Of a stretch of 64,000 bases of DNA, positions 35,589-44,676 are shown one piece after another. The stretch's first letter is position 1. Every line of letters starts with the position of its first letter. The DNA comes from an uncultured Paracoccaceae bacterium (GTDB lineage Bacteria; Pseudomonadota; Alphaproteobacteria; Rhodobacterales; Rhodobacteraceae), in assembly GCA_947501555.1 (NCBI GenBank), contig CANMWG010000002.1, positions 444,224-508,223 on the forward strand, written 5' to 3'. The notes under the pieces are model-generated. The model made no database searches. It had not been told where the DNA came from and worked only from the letters and a program-made list of their open reading frames with translations. Position numbers and translations under genes: made by a program.

Positions 35589-36136
35589 TTCATTGCATGG
35601 CGCAAGCGTTCCAGCGCCAGCCGTATCCTTGATTTGATTGTGCCCAGTGGCAAACCCGTTTGAGCCGCGATTTCGCTATGGCTCAGCTCACCCAAATAGG
35701 CCTTTTCAACCAGTTTCCGTTGTTCGGGCGGTAATGTCGCAAGTGCGGCGCCCAGTTTTTCTGTCTCTTGTTGCAATCCAAGGACTTCTGCCTGATCCGG
35801 TTCAGGCTCGGGGCCCCATGGCAAATCTTCTGGTTCCGGCCTGCGCTGTTTGCGCAACAGATCGATCTTGCGATTTCGGGCAATGGTGAAAATCCATGTG
35901 GACACACTCGCCTTGGTCGGATCGAACAGGTGGCATTTGTTCCACAGGGTCGCCATGACCTCTTGGGTGCATTCTTCTGCCAGATCTGGGCTGGCTCCGG
36001 ATTTCATCAAAAACGACTTAACGCGCGGGGCGAAATATCCAAAGATTTCGGCAAATGCTGCCTTATCCTTATGATCGCGCACCGCATAAACTTGGGTGAC
36101 CCAAGCCATGCGTTTCGTCGTTTGTTCTGTGGTCAC
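35585..36136 (-). CDS. rpoE: Group IV (ECF) sigma factor RpoE, singlet-oxygen response
   Basis: 183 aa from GTG 36136, chosen because GGAGG lies 8 nt upstream and because the RpoE promoter at 36246-36275 would start RNA at about 36239, on top of the alternative ATG 36241. Sigma region 2 has AFAEIFGYFAPRVKSFLMKS and WIFTIARNRKIDLLRK; region 4 has LSHSEIAAQTGLPLGTIKSR. It matches R. sphaeroides RpoE, which turns on defence against singlet oxygen. Coupled to chrR by ATGA overlap and autoregulated by the site above. Confidence 0.93.
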   Translation of the reverse strand: MTTEQTTKRMAWVTQVYAVRDHKDKAAFAEIFGYFAPRVKSFLMKSGASPDLAEECTQEVMATLWNKCHLFDPTKASVSTWIFTIARNRKIDLLRKQRRPEPEDLPWGPEPEPDQAEVLGLQQETEKLGAALATLPPEQRKLVEKAYLGELSHSEIAAQTGLPLGTIKSRIRLALERLRHAMK

Positions 36137-36245
36137 CTTCGGTGCCTCCGGCTGACGACAACCTTTCGCCTTCAAGCCGTTATAGGCATGCAAACCACTG
36201 GCCGCACCCGATTTCGACAACACCTGTGTATCTATGTTCATACAG

Positions 36246-36275
36246 TCTTTACGGACCCGCCGAAGATTTGGATCA
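36246..36275 (-). promoter_or_regulatory. RpoE-type promoter of rpoE-chrR
   Basis: On the minus strand TGATCC (36275-36270), an 18-base spacer and TAAAGA (36251-36246) match the R. sphaeroides RpoE promoter pattern (TGATCC, N18, TAARA-like). Predicted start near 36239 leaves a leader of about 100 nt before GTG 36136. Confidence 0.82.
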
Positions 36276-36295
36276 CCAAAAGATAGTTTTTCGAT

Positions 36296-36325
36296 TGATC
36301 CATGACGATTTGCACAGCGTAAGAA
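36296..36325 (+). promoter_or_regulatory. RpoE-type promoter of the FAD oxidoreductase operon
   Basis: TGATCC (36296-36301), an 18-base spacer and TAAGAA (36320-36325), the same pattern as the rpoE promoter but on the plus strand. The two -35 hexamers are 20 bases apart. It lies 37 bases before ATG 36363. Confidence 0.82.
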
Positions 36326-36362
36326 AAGATAACACACTGTATCGAAATGAAAGTACCCCTGC

Positions 36363-37664
36363 ATGCCTTTTGAAACTTCGACCACCCTGCCCCGCAAGAT
36401 CGCTGTGATCGGGGGCGGGATTTCCGGCATGGGTGCCGCACATGCGCTGGCCAAAGATCACCATGTTGTCCTGTTTGAGGCCGAGGCGCGGCTTGGCGGT
36501 CATGCCCGCACCCGGATGGCCGGGCCAAACCGTGACCAGCCGGTCGATACCGGGTTCATCGTGTTCAACGACGCCAACTACCCCAACCTGACCGCACTAT
36601 TTGATCATCTGGGGGTGCCAATAACCAACAGCAACATGAGCTTTGGGGCCTCTTTTGGCGGTGGCGCGATGGAATACGGGCTACAAGGACTGGATGCCCT
36701 GTTTGCGACCCGCAGCAATATCGCGAACCCGAAATTCTACCGGATGCTCCGCGATCTGATCCAATTCAACCGTCATGGGCTGACGGCCAGTCAGGATGAT
36801 GCGACGCTGACCATTGGCGGCCTTCTGAAGAAACTGAAGCTCAGCGATTATTTCCGCGATCACTATCTGCTGCCGTTCTCGGGTGCGATCTGGTCCACGC
36901 CCAAGGAAAAAATCCTCGACTTCCCCGCCTATGCGATGATGCGGTTTTTCGACAACCACGCGCTGCTGAGCGCCACGGGCCAGCACCAATGGTACACGGT
37001 CAATGGCGGATCGCAGGAGTATGTCACCCGGCTTGAGGCTGATATGCGCAAACGCGCCATCGACATCCGGCTGGGTGCCCCGATCCAAGGCGTGCGGCGC
37101 ACGCCGCTGGGTGCGGATGTCCGTGCGGTCGGGGGCGACTGGGAATGCTATGATGAGGTGATCTTTGCCACCCATTCCGACGATACGCTGTCGCTTTTAG
37201 CGGATGCGACAAAGGCCGAGCGCGATGTGCTGGGCGCTGTCTGCTATCAACCCAACCGGATCGTCCTGCATTCCGACACCAGCATCATGCCCAAGCGGCG
37301 GCAGGTCTGGTCGTCCTGGACCTACACCGAAGACAACCAGCGCAACGCCCAAGAAATCGACCTGACCTATTGGATGAATTCGCTCCAGCCCTGGCTGACC
37401 GGCGCTGACTTTATGGTCACGTTGAACAGCAAACGCCCGATCCGCGAGGATCTGATCTGGGATGAGGTCACCCTGCGCCATCCAGTCTACGATGTGGCCG
37501 CCCTTCAGGCGCAAGAGGATGCCGTGGCGATGAACGGATCGAACCGCACATGGTTCTGCGGGGCTTGGATGAAAAACGGGTTCCATGAAGACGGGTTGTC
37601 CAGCGCGCTGGATGTGGTGCACGCCCTGAACGCGGCCGAACATCTGGACATCGCAGCCGAGTGA
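36363..37664 (+). CDS. FAD-dependent amine oxidase-like protein (RpoE regulon)
   Basis: 433 aa. Residues 12-45 contain the FAD-binding IAVIGGGISGMGAAHALAKD motif and then LFEAEARLGGHARTR. The family (flavin amine oxidase, often named cyclopropane fatty acid-linked) is encoded beside rpoE-chrR in Rhodobacterales and induced by singlet oxygen. In R. sphaeroides the equivalent operon has been tied to modified (furan) fatty acids; that is from memory. The C-terminal WFCGAWMKNGFHEDGLSSAL completes the FAD site. GTGA overlap links it to the next gene. Confidence 0.9.
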   Translation: MPFETSTTLPRKIAVIGGGISGMGAAHALAKDHHVVLFEAEARLGGHARTRMAGPNRDQPVDTGFIVFNDANYPNLTALFDHLGVPITNSNMSFGASFGGGAMEYGLQGLDALFATRSNIANPKFYRMLRDLIQFNRHGLTASQDDATLTIGGLLKKLKLSDYFRDHYLLPFSGAIWSTPKEKILDFPAYAMMRFFDNHALLSATGQHQWYTVNGGSQEYVTRLEADMRKRAIDIRLGAPIQGVRRTPLGADVRAVGGDWECYDEVIFATHSDDTLSLLADATKAERDVLGAVCYQPNRIVLHSDTSIMPKRRQVWSSWTYTEDNQRNAQEIDLTYWMNSLQPWLTGADFMVTLNSKRPIREDLIWDEVTLRHPVYDVAALQAQEDAVAMNGSNRTWFCGAWMKNGFHEDGLSSALDVVHALNAAEHLDIAAE

Positions 37665-38413
37665 CCACCCCAATCCATCATATCCCCGGCGAGACATATC
37701 ACGGCAGGCGCGGTGCCACCAAAAACGCCTTTCGCTATTCCATCGACTATGTGCTGCTGGACGCCGAAAGCGCGCACACAACGCCGGGCCTGTTTGGAAG
37801 GAACGCAGGCGGGCTGATGTCCTTGCACGACAGCGACCACGGCGGACCGCCCAAGGCTGGACGTGGGGCTGCATGGGTCCGGGATGTCTTGCGGGCGCAT
37901 GATGTGCCCGCCCCAAAACGGATCGAACTGCTTGCCCAACCACGGGTGCTGGGCCATGTGTTCAACCCGGTGTCATTCTGGCTGTGCTATGATGAGGACC
38001 TGACAACCGTGATCGCCGAGGTCACCAATACCTTCGGGGACCGACACTCTTATCTTTGCAGGCATGACGATGGGCGGGTAATCACAAAGGCCGACACGAT
38101 CAGTGCGCAGAAACTGATGCATGTTTCACCTTTTCAACCATTGGATGGTGAATATGTGTTCCGCTTTGATATTCAGCCTGACAGCATCGGGATCTGGATC
38201 GACTATTCACGGGGCAACGGCGGGCTGATCGCAACGCTCACTGGCACACGCAAACCGATCAGCAACGGATCAATCCTGAGATCCATGTTCAGGCGGCCTT
38301 TTGGATCACGCCGGGTGCTGACACTGATCCATTGGCAAGCGCTGAAGCTTTGGATGAAAGGGGTGCGTTACCGACCGCAACCCGCCCCGCCCGCGGATGA
38401 GGTCAGCAGATGA
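37661..38413 (+). CDS. DUF1365 family protein
   Basis: 250 aa from GTG 37661, overlapping the upstream stop (GTGA). The sequence has the DUF1365 signature: FRYSIDYVLLDAE near 20, a middle IELLAQPRVLGHVFNPVSFW segment and EVTNTFGDRHSYLC. The family is almost always next to the flavin oxidoreductase and is required with it in lipid modification, but its chemistry is unknown. Cytosolic by sequence. Overlaps the MFS gene by ATGA. Confidence 0.92.
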   Translation: MTTPIHHIPGETYHGRRGATKNAFRYSIDYVLLDAESAHTTPGLFGRNAGGLMSLHDSDHGGPPKAGRGAAWVRDVLRAHDVPAPKRIELLAQPRVLGHVFNPVSFWLCYDEDLTTVIAEVTNTFGDRHSYLCRHDDGRVITKADTISAQKLMHVSPFQPLDGEYVFRFDIQPDSIGIWIDYSRGNGGLIATLTGTRKPISNGSILRSMFRRPFGSRRVLTLIHWQALKLWMKGVRYRPQPAPPADEVSR

Positions 38414-39639
38414 AAGCCCTGGTTGAGCGGCTGCCGGCCTACTCCGGATTTGCCGCTGTCTTGGCCGGTGCGGGATTGCCGATCTATATCTACGCACCCA
38501 AGTATTACGCTGATACCTATGGTGTCAGCCTGACAGCACTTGGGGCGCTACTGTTCGGGCTAAGGCTGTTCGACGTCATCCAAGACCCGGTTTTGGGCTG
38601 GCTCAGCGAAAGGCTGAACAAGGGCAAGAAACTGGTCATCACGGCAACGGCCATGCTCTTGGCGCTCTCCATGATCGGGCTTTTCGCCATGGCACCGCCA
38701 ATCCCACCGATCTGGTGGTTCGGGATCACGGTCACAGGGCTCTTCTCGGCGTTCAGCTTTCTTTCAATCAATTTCTATGCGCAAGGGATTAGCAAAGCAG
38801 GGGCAGACCCCAAGGGGCATGTCAGACTGGCGGCATGGCGGGAAAGCGGCGGGCTTTTGGGGGTCTGTATCGCAGCCGTAATCCCCACCGCCTTGATCGG
38901 GGTTGTGGCGGACCCGTTCGCAGCCTTCGCCTATGGGTTTGCATCCGTAACAGTGATCGCTGCAGTTTTCATGTTGCCGGAATGGAAAGAACCGGTCACA
39001 ACAGAACCGTCACAGATCAGCGAAATCATCCGGGACAAAACAGCGCGGAAACTGCTGATCCTGGCCTTGGTGAACGCCACACCACTGGCAGTCTCATCAA
39101 CGCTTTTCCTGTTTTACGTCGAAAGCAAACTGGGGGCGGTCGGCTGGGAAGGGGCACTTTTGGTGCTGTTTTTCCTCGCGGCGGCCGTGTCTTCACCGCT
39201 TTGGTCCATGCTAGCGCGCAGGTACGGGGAAAAACCGTTGCTGATCACAGCCATGATCCTTGCCGTTGCGTCATTTGGGTACACGCTGACTTTATCGATG
39301 GGCGATGTGATCCCCTTTGCGATTGTCTGCGTATTAAGTGGAGCAACGATTGGGGCGGACCTGACACTTCTGCCTGCGATGTTTGCCAAACGGATGTCCG
39401 TGATCTCGCCCAATGGCGGACAGGGCTTCGGGCTTTGGAATCTGGTGAACAAATTCACCCTGGCTTTCGCGGCAGTACTTTTGCTGCCGCTTCTGGAACG
39501 ATCTGGCTTCGTGGCTGGCAGAAGCGATCTGCCACCCGAAGCGCTGAACATGTTGACGGTGCTTTATGCGCTGGTGCCGTCGCTTTTGAAACTTGTGGCC
39601 ATCAGCTTGCTGGTCGCGACTAAACTTGAGGACGATTGA
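38410..39639 (+). CDS. GPH-type MFS transporter
   Basis: 409 aa with about 11-12 hydrophobic segments. N-terminal YIYAPKYYADTYGVSLTALG and the loop LFDVIQDPVLGWLSERLNKG (a D-P-xxG-xxSDR-like motif A variant) place it in the glycoside-pentoside-hexuronide:cation branch. The conserved position in the RpoE operon suggests that it moves a lipid precursor or product rather than a sugar, but that is inference. Overlaps neighbours at both ends by a few bases (ATGA and TGATG). Confidence 0.9.
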   Translation: MKALVERLPAYSGFAAVLAGAGLPIYIYAPKYYADTYGVSLTALGALLFGLRLFDVIQDPVLGWLSERLNKGKKLVITATAMLLALSMIGLFAMAPPIPPIWWFGITVTGLFSAFSFLSINFYAQGISKAGADPKGHVRLAAWRESGGLLGVCIAAVIPTALIGVVADPFAAFAYGFASVTVIAAVFMLPEWKEPVTTEPSQISEIIRDKTARKLLILALVNATPLAVSSTLFLFYVESKLGAVGWEGALLVLFFLAAAVSSPLWSMLARRYGEKPLLITAMILAVASFGYTLTLSMGDVIPFAIVCVLSGATIGADLTLLPAMFAKRMSVISPNGGQGFGLWNLVNKFTLAFAAVLLLPLLERSGFVAGRSDLPPEALNMLTVLYALVPSLLKLVAISLLVATKLEDD

Positions 39640-40211
39640 TGTCTGTATTGACGTATATCCTGATTGGCACGGCCCTCACGGGTATCGCGCTGATGGTCAA
39701 GACGCGCTACCTGTCATTCTTGGCACAAAAAACCAACGATTACGCTGACGGGCCGATCTTTGACATCCGGGAACGGTTCAACGGGCCGATTGTGTGCGAA
39801 GGGGTGATCTATGGACCGACCGGGCGCGTGACCTCTCGCTTCATTGCGGACTTTGAAGCCACGTGGAACGGGAACGTCGGCACAATGGTCGAGAAATTCC
39901 ACTATGACAGCGGTCAAGTCCAAGATCGGGTCTGGACCCTGACCCTGGGCAACGACGGCGGGATCAAGGCAGAAGCGCCCGATGTTGTGGGTGCAGGCAC
40001 GGGCCAACAGCGGGGTTCCGCTGTACTGCTCAACTACCGCATTAAGTTGACCGAAGAGGCTGGCGGTCACGCATTAGATGTTACAGATTGGATGTATCTT
40101 ATGTCCAACGGGTCCATCATGAATCGCAGCCAATTCCGGAAATTTGGGATCAAAGTGGCCGAGCTTGTCGCGACAATGCGCCCTAAGGATAAAGCCTACG
40201 CAGGAGAATAA
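39639..40211 (+). CDS. DUF3833 family protein
   Basis: 190 aa from ATG 39639, which overlaps the transporter stop; an in-frame TTG one codon earlier is less likely. An N-terminal membrane anchor (VLTYILIGTALTGIALMV) precedes a lipocalin-like beta domain with FDIRERFNGPIVCEGVIYGP and VEKFHYDSGQVQDRVWTL. DUF3833 proteins are fixed partners of this operon and probably sit in the periplasm attached to the inner membrane. Exact role unknown. Confidence 0.9.
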   Translation: MSVLTYILIGTALTGIALMVKTRYLSFLAQKTNDYADGPIFDIRERFNGPIVCEGVIYGPTGRVTSRFIADFEATWNGNVGTMVEKFHYDSGQVQDRVWTLTLGNDGGIKAEAPDVVGAGTGQQRGSAVLLNYRIKLTEEAGGHALDVTDWMYLMSNGSIMNRSQFRKFGIKVAELVATMRPKDKAYAGE

Positions 40212-40212
40212 C

Positions 40213-40950
40213 GTGAAGAACTGGCAAGGAAAACGATACTGGATTGTCGGCGCAAGCGAAGGATTAGGGCGCGAAGTAGCGTTGATGCTTAGCCGTGTTG
40301 GGGCAGAAGTCATCGTATCAGCCAGATCTGAAGATCGTTTGAAAGAACTGACCGCCGCATTGCCCGGCAAATCATCCTACATCACGGTCGACGTGACCGA
40401 CCGGGCCGCCGTCGAGAAAGCGGCCGCCAAGGCTGGCGATCTGGACGGGGTCGTCTACTTGGCCGGGGTCTATTGGCCTATGAAGGCGCAAGACTGGGAC
40501 AATGAAAAAGCCGACATGATGGGCGAGGTGAATTTCCTCGGCGCCTCACGCGTTGTCGGGTCCGTGATCAAAGACATGGTCGCCAAAAACGCGGGCCATA
40601 TCGTGCTGATCGGCTCACTTTCAGGTTTCCGGGGGTTGCCCGGGGCCATCGGTTATTGTTCCTCCAAGGCTGGCATGATGGCGCTGGCGGAATCCATGCA
40701 GGCCGACTTGCGCAAGACCCCGATTGACGTGCAATTGATCAACCCTGGCTTCATCAAGACGCGGCTGACCGAAAAGAACGACTTCAACATGCCTTTCATC
40801 ATGTCTGCCGAAGACGCCGCTAAAGAAGTGTTCGAACACATGAACACGGATGGCTTCAAGAAAAGCTTCCCGATGATGTTCTCATGGGTGTTCCGGCTGT
40901 CGCAGTTTATGCCCGACTGGATGTATTACCGGCTGTTCGGGGCGAAGTAA
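40213..40950 (+). CDS. Short-chain dehydrogenase, last gene of RpoE operon
   Basis: 245 aa from GTG 40213, with CAGGAG upstream; the longer frame back to 40144 overlaps DUF3833 and is not needed. It is a classical SDR: cofactor site WIVGASEGLGREVALML, Ser-Tyr-Lys catalytic triad in LIGSLSGFRGLPGAIGYCSS and SKAGMMALAESM. The preferred substrate is unknown. It corresponds to the terminal SDR of the rpoE-linked operon in related genomes. Confidence 0.91.
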   Translation: MKNWQGKRYWIVGASEGLGREVALMLSRVGAEVIVSARSEDRLKELTAALPGKSSYITVDVTDRAAVEKAAAKAGDLDGVVYLAGVYWPMKAQDWDNEKADMMGEVNFLGASRVVGSVIKDMVAKNAGHIVLIGSLSGFRGLPGAIGYCSSKAGMMALAESMQADLRKTPIDVQLINPGFIKTRLTEKNDFNMPFIMSAEDAAKEVFEHMNTDGFKKSFPMMFSWVFRLSQFMPDWMYYRLFGAK

Positions 40951-40966
40951 CAAAGACAACAACTCT

Positions 40967-42097
40967 CTATCCAGACTCGCTGCCGTCGTAGCTGTCATAC
41001 GTGTCCGAGGTACTCGTATCATAGTCCGAATAGCTGCCATAGAACCCTGAGTAATCCTCATCTGGCCCAGCAGACGATCCGTCAGAGTCGTTGTCCATGT
41101 GTCGGGCGTGCCGGACGGAAGCATTAGCAAATTCTGCCTTTGCTCTGTTAGCCTGATCACCATACATCAAATCATGGGCTGCGCCTGCTTGACGGGCTGC
41201 CAACGGGATTGGGGTCAGTGTCGCCCCTCCTACGGCAATTTCCCGACTGCCCTGTATATTCTCTATGGTGCTCAGCGCACGCTGGCCCCGCCGATCTTCG
41301 CCCGCCTCAGCAGCTTCGGCCAGATGTTTTGCCGCACCGCGACGCTTTTGACCTGCAGCGACGCGCGCCACGCCACCTGTTAGTTTTGCACCAAGTCGTA
41401 CAGCTTCTGTCGCCGGCGCGGCAAGATTTGCCCCAGGAACCGCTCTTACCACACTTGCCCCCAATGCCACCCCATCCGCGACATTGGCGGTCGTGTTCAG
41501 AAGTTCCGCACGCTTGCGCCCCTTGCCATACCCTTCATAGCGTCCCATCAAATATTTCTGGTTCGCACGTAAGTCTGGGGCATATTTCAACGCCTTCTTA
41601 CGATCAGATTTTGTAGGTCCGCCAAGGCGCGCCGGACGCATTTTTTTGGCAAAGCTGGGCAACGCCCGAAGTATCGGCCCCTTCTGCGCAAACCTATACG
41701 CAAGACTGCCTTGTTCTGGCGTGAAGTCCGAAACGGAACCATCTGATGAACTGCCACTGTATGAATCAGAGGACTCATCATATGAACCCGAAGAGGAATA
41801 ATCATCCTCTTCACTGCTATATCCCTCGCTGTAACTATCGCTGTCGCTGTTACGACTCAATTGCGCGACAGCCCGGTTCGCACGTTGCTGTAAAGCAGAT
41901 ACGCCCCTCACAGATGCACTGGCGTTGGCCTGCAACTGGAGGTTTATCAGCCTCTGTGTTGCGGTACTGGCACCCGCAGCCGTTTGCAGATCTGCCAGCA
42001 AAGGGTTGGCCGCGGTTCGAGATTGCCCAGCCTGACCGACACCGACTTGCTGGTTTCTGACATTCCGCACCGGTCGATGAATTTTCTCAGTACTCAT
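40967..42097 (-). CDS. Orphan Ser/Asp-rich protein resembling eCIS cargo
   Basis: 376 aa from ATG 42097. Residues 30-80 form a helical module (RLINLQLQANASASVRGVSA, LQQRANRA) like the NxSPxVxxLxxLQxxAN segment that precedes DUF4157 and cargo domains of extracellular contractile injection systems. Residues 83-124 and 335-376 are low-complexity Ser/Asp/Tyr/Gly stretches. Residues 130-200 are basic, and 205-250 are small-residue-rich and hydrophobic (VADGVALGASVVRAVPGANL). No signal peptide. No sheath, baseplate or AAA genes occur in the window, so assignment as cargo is tentative. The ribosome binding site is weak. It is convergent with the SDR gene. Confidence 0.62.
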   Translation of the reverse strand: MSTEKIHRPVRNVRNQQVGVGQAGQSRTAANPLLADLQTAAGASTATQRLINLQLQANASASVRGVSALQQRANRAVAQLSRNSDSDSYSEGYSSEEDDYSSSGSYDESSDSYSGSSSDGSVSDFTPEQGSLAYRFAQKGPILRALPSFAKKMRPARLGGPTKSDRKKALKYAPDLRANQKYLMGRYEGYGKGRKRAELLNTTANVADGVALGASVVRAVPGANLAAPATEAVRLGAKLTGGVARVAAGQKRRGAAKHLAEAAEAGEDRRGQRALSTIENIQGSREIAVGGATLTPIPLAARQAGAAHDLMYGDQANRAKAEFANASVRHARHMDNDSDGSSAGPDEDYSGFYGSYSDYDTSTSDTYDSYDGSESG

Positions 42098-42373
42098 TAC
42101 GCGACATTCCGTGACCAGACCGCTTAGGCGGCTACGTTTGCACTGTTCAGTGCGCATATCAAGGCCATCAGCGGCCCAGGTTAGCACAGACAAGGCGATT
42201 CCAGAGAAAACCCGCATAAGGAGAGTGGTTTCGATGTTCCGTGGTCAGGTTAGGACACCAAATCGACGCTTGCCGTGTTCAGAAGGCGTCGAATTCAAAT
42301 CGTATGTACAAGGTTTGTACACCTTCTGTACGCATTGAATAAACTGAAACACACGGACACTGCGAACGATCAT

Positions 42374-43513
42374 CTAATTGGGCCAAGGATTGGTCCCAGT
42401 CTTATAGGCCGACCAATCCGCGATCTCGGGATAGTATTTGATCCGCCACATCTTGATCCGCGGGTGCATCATTTTCCGCCAGAGCGTCGGCACCATCGCC
42501 ACCATCGTCATCAGCGGATATCCATAAGGCAGCTGCGGCGCCTCATCCTCGGAATAGGTCTGGAGCAACGGAAACCGCCGGCTCGGTTTGTAGTGATGGT
42601 CTGAATGCCGTTGCAGATTGATCAACAACCAATTCGACGCCCGCTGCCCCGCATTCCAAGAATGTCGCGGCAAGACATGTTCGTATTTGCCGTCTTTGAT
42701 GTGCTTGCGGGTCAAGCCGTAGTGTTCAACGTAATTGACCAATTCCAGCTGAAACACGGCCCAAAACGCCTGCACCGAAAACAAAAAGACGCCCCATAAG
42801 CCGCCGATCAACGCCGCGAACAGAACGAACCCCAACTGCAACGCCCAATAACGCCAAAACGGGTTTGATTTATGATGCCATTTCAATTTCTTACGCGCTA
42901 GCATCGCCTTTTCTGCATGGAAGGCCGAGGTCAGGCATTGATGCAGAACCCGCGGAAAAAACCGATAGAAACTTTCGCCATAACGTGCTGTCACCGGGTC
43001 GCGCGGCGTGCCCACATAGCGGTGATGGACCAGCAGATGCTCTGACCTGAAATGCGAATAAAGCACGGACGCCAAAAGGATATCGGCCATCCACCGTTCC
43101 AGCTTTGGTTTTTGATGCATCAGCTCGTGGCTGTAGTTGATCCCGATGGTCCCGGACAGGATGCCAAGCCCCGCAAACAGCGCCCATTCTTCCAGCTTAT
43201 GCAGATGGTCCGTGTGCACCACGTAGATCATCAGCCCGAAGATCGTAACCAATTGAATTGGCGCCCATAAAAGCGTGATTAGCTTGTGCCAGAACAGCTG
43301 ATCTTCGGGCGTGTCCACATCCCGGTTCTCGCCATCAACCCCGATCACAAAATCCAGCCCGGTGAACAGGTACCAGGTCGAGAGGGGCAGCAACAAAAGA
43401 TACCAGCCACCCAGCATCGCCGCGCAAACCGCCAAGGGGACCAGCCCCAGCGACATCCAGAATGGCAAGGCTGCCCAGAACTGCGCGCCGTTTGATCGCG
43501 GAATTGCCGTCAT
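42374..43513 (-). CDS. alkB: Alkane 1-monooxygenase
   Basis: 379 aa from ATG 43513 (AGGAGG ends 6 nt upstream; the ATG six bases earlier abuts it). An integral-membrane di-iron hydroxylase that oxidises medium-chain n-alkanes to 1-alcohols using electrons from rubredoxin. All histidine boxes are present: NYSHELMHQ, EHLLVHHRYVGTPRDP and LQRHSDHHYKPSR, plus the signature NYVEHYGLTRK. Rubredoxin is not adjacent. About five hydrophobic segments. Marine roseobacters commonly carry one such gene. Confidence 0.96.
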   Translation of the reverse strand: MTAIPRSNGAQFWAALPFWMSLGLVPLAVCAAMLGGWYLLLLPLSTWYLFTGLDFVIGVDGENRDVDTPEDQLFWHKLITLLWAPIQLVTIFGLMIYVVHTDHLHKLEEWALFAGLGILSGTIGINYSHELMHQKPKLERWMADILLASVLYSHFRSEHLLVHHRYVGTPRDPVTARYGESFYRFFPRVLHQCLTSAFHAEKAMLARKKLKWHHKSNPFWRYWALQLGFVLFAALIGGLWGVFLFSVQAFWAVFQLELVNYVEHYGLTRKHIKDGKYEHVLPRHSWNAGQRASNWLLINLQRHSDHHYKPSRRFPLLQTYSEDEAPQLPYGYPLMTMVAMVPTLWRKMMHPRIKMWRIKYYPEIADWSAYKTGTNPWPN

Positions 43514-43562
43514 CAACATCCTCCTGATGCTAGCGGGATCCTATTTAACAAAGCGCAAATTC

Positions 43563-44615
43563 TCAATCATGGCGTAGCGTCGCAGCCGCTAGGTCAAAGA
43601 CCTTGCGCATGGCTGTTGGCAGGTCGGCGGGGCTGAATTTGTCTTTGGAAACAAAGGTACCACGGGTGGGTGACGTGTCCTGCGGGACTGTTGCAGTCAG
43701 GATTTTTAGCCGCAAATGAAAATGCGTGAACGTATGCCGCGCCTCGGCCTCCAGCGTTTTCCAGTTCGCATCCAGCGGCGGGGCCGGTTCTGGCGTCTCT
43801 GACCAATCGGACCCCGGCCACCCCAGCATACCGCCCAGAAGCCCCGTTTCAGGTCGTGTTTCCAGCAGCCAAGCCCCATCGGCCCGCCGCGCGACATATG
43901 CGATCCCAAACCGGGTCGGTGTCTTTTTCTTGGGCGTTTTCTTGGGCAATTCTACCGCCGTTCCAGCAAGACGCGCGGCACAAGGATCACGCCAGGGGCA
44001 AATCCCGCAAGCCGGGTTGCGCGGTGTGCAGATTGTGGCCCCAAGGTCCATCACGGCCTGCGCGTAATCGCCCGGGCGCATATCCGGCGTCAGATCGCGG
44101 GCCAGCTCTGTCAGCTGCGATTTCGATCCCGGCAGCGGTTCATGCACGTCATAAAGCCGCGCCATGACCCGTTCGACATTGCCATCCACCACGGTCTCGG
44201 GCCTGTCAAAGGCGATCGCGGAAATGGCTGCGGCCGTGTAAGGGCCGATGCCCGGCAGGGTCAGCAAAACATTGTAAGAATCAGGGAAGGTGCCCCCATG
44301 ATCGGCAACCACCGCACGGGCACATTTCAGCAGATTGCGGGCGCGGGCGTAGTAACCAAGCCCTGCCCAAGCAGCCATGACGTCCGCGTCCTCAGCGCCC
44401 GCCAGATCATGAACCGTTGGCCAAAGCCCCAAGAATTTGCTGTGATAGTCGCGCACTGCGGCCACAGTGGTTTGCTGCAACATGACCTCTGACATCCAGA
44501 CGGCATAGGGGTTTGGGCGTACCCCAGCCTTACGGGCGGCGGGCGGCACCCGCCACGGCATGGCGCGCGCATGGGTGTCGTACCAGGCCAAAAGCTCTGA
44601 ACTGAGGTCACGCAA
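43563..44615 (-). CDS. mutY: A/G-specific adenine glycosylase
   Basis: 350 aa. Removes adenine mispaired with 8-oxoguanine. The helix-hairpin-helix LLTLPGIGPYTAAAISAIAF ends with the catalytic Asp region VVDGNVERV. The [4Fe-4S] loop is CTPRNPACGICPWRDPC (C-x6-C-x2-C-x5-C). The C-terminal NUDIX-like domain (from about 235) recognises 8-oxoG. N-terminal WRVPPAARKAGVRPNPYAVW and VMLQQTTVAAV complete the family pattern. Divergent from dciA. Confidence 0.96.
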   Translation of the reverse strand: MRDLSSELLAWYDTHARAMPWRVPPAARKAGVRPNPYAVWMSEVMLQQTTVAAVRDYHSKFLGLWPTVHDLAGAEDADVMAAWAGLGYYARARNLLKCARAVVADHGGTFPDSYNVLLTLPGIGPYTAAAISAIAFDRPETVVDGNVERVMARLYDVHEPLPGSKSQLTELARDLTPDMRPGDYAQAVMDLGATICTPRNPACGICPWRDPCAARLAGTAVELPKKTPKKKTPTRFGIAYVARRADGAWLLETRPETGLLGGMLGWPGSDWSETPEPAPPLDANWKTLEAEARHTFTHFHLRLKILTATVPQDTSPTRGTFVSKDKFSPADLPTAMRKVFDLAAATLRHD

Positions 44616-44676
44616 TCTTTATTTTCCCGCAATTTCTATGCACTGACTTGGCGCATTACCTGTCATAGAGTAGTCC

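Noticed and set aside
36137-36454. Upstream extension of rpoE
   Set aside because: Contains the RpoE promoter and its predicted start site; GTG 36136 has GGAGG and matches homologue length.
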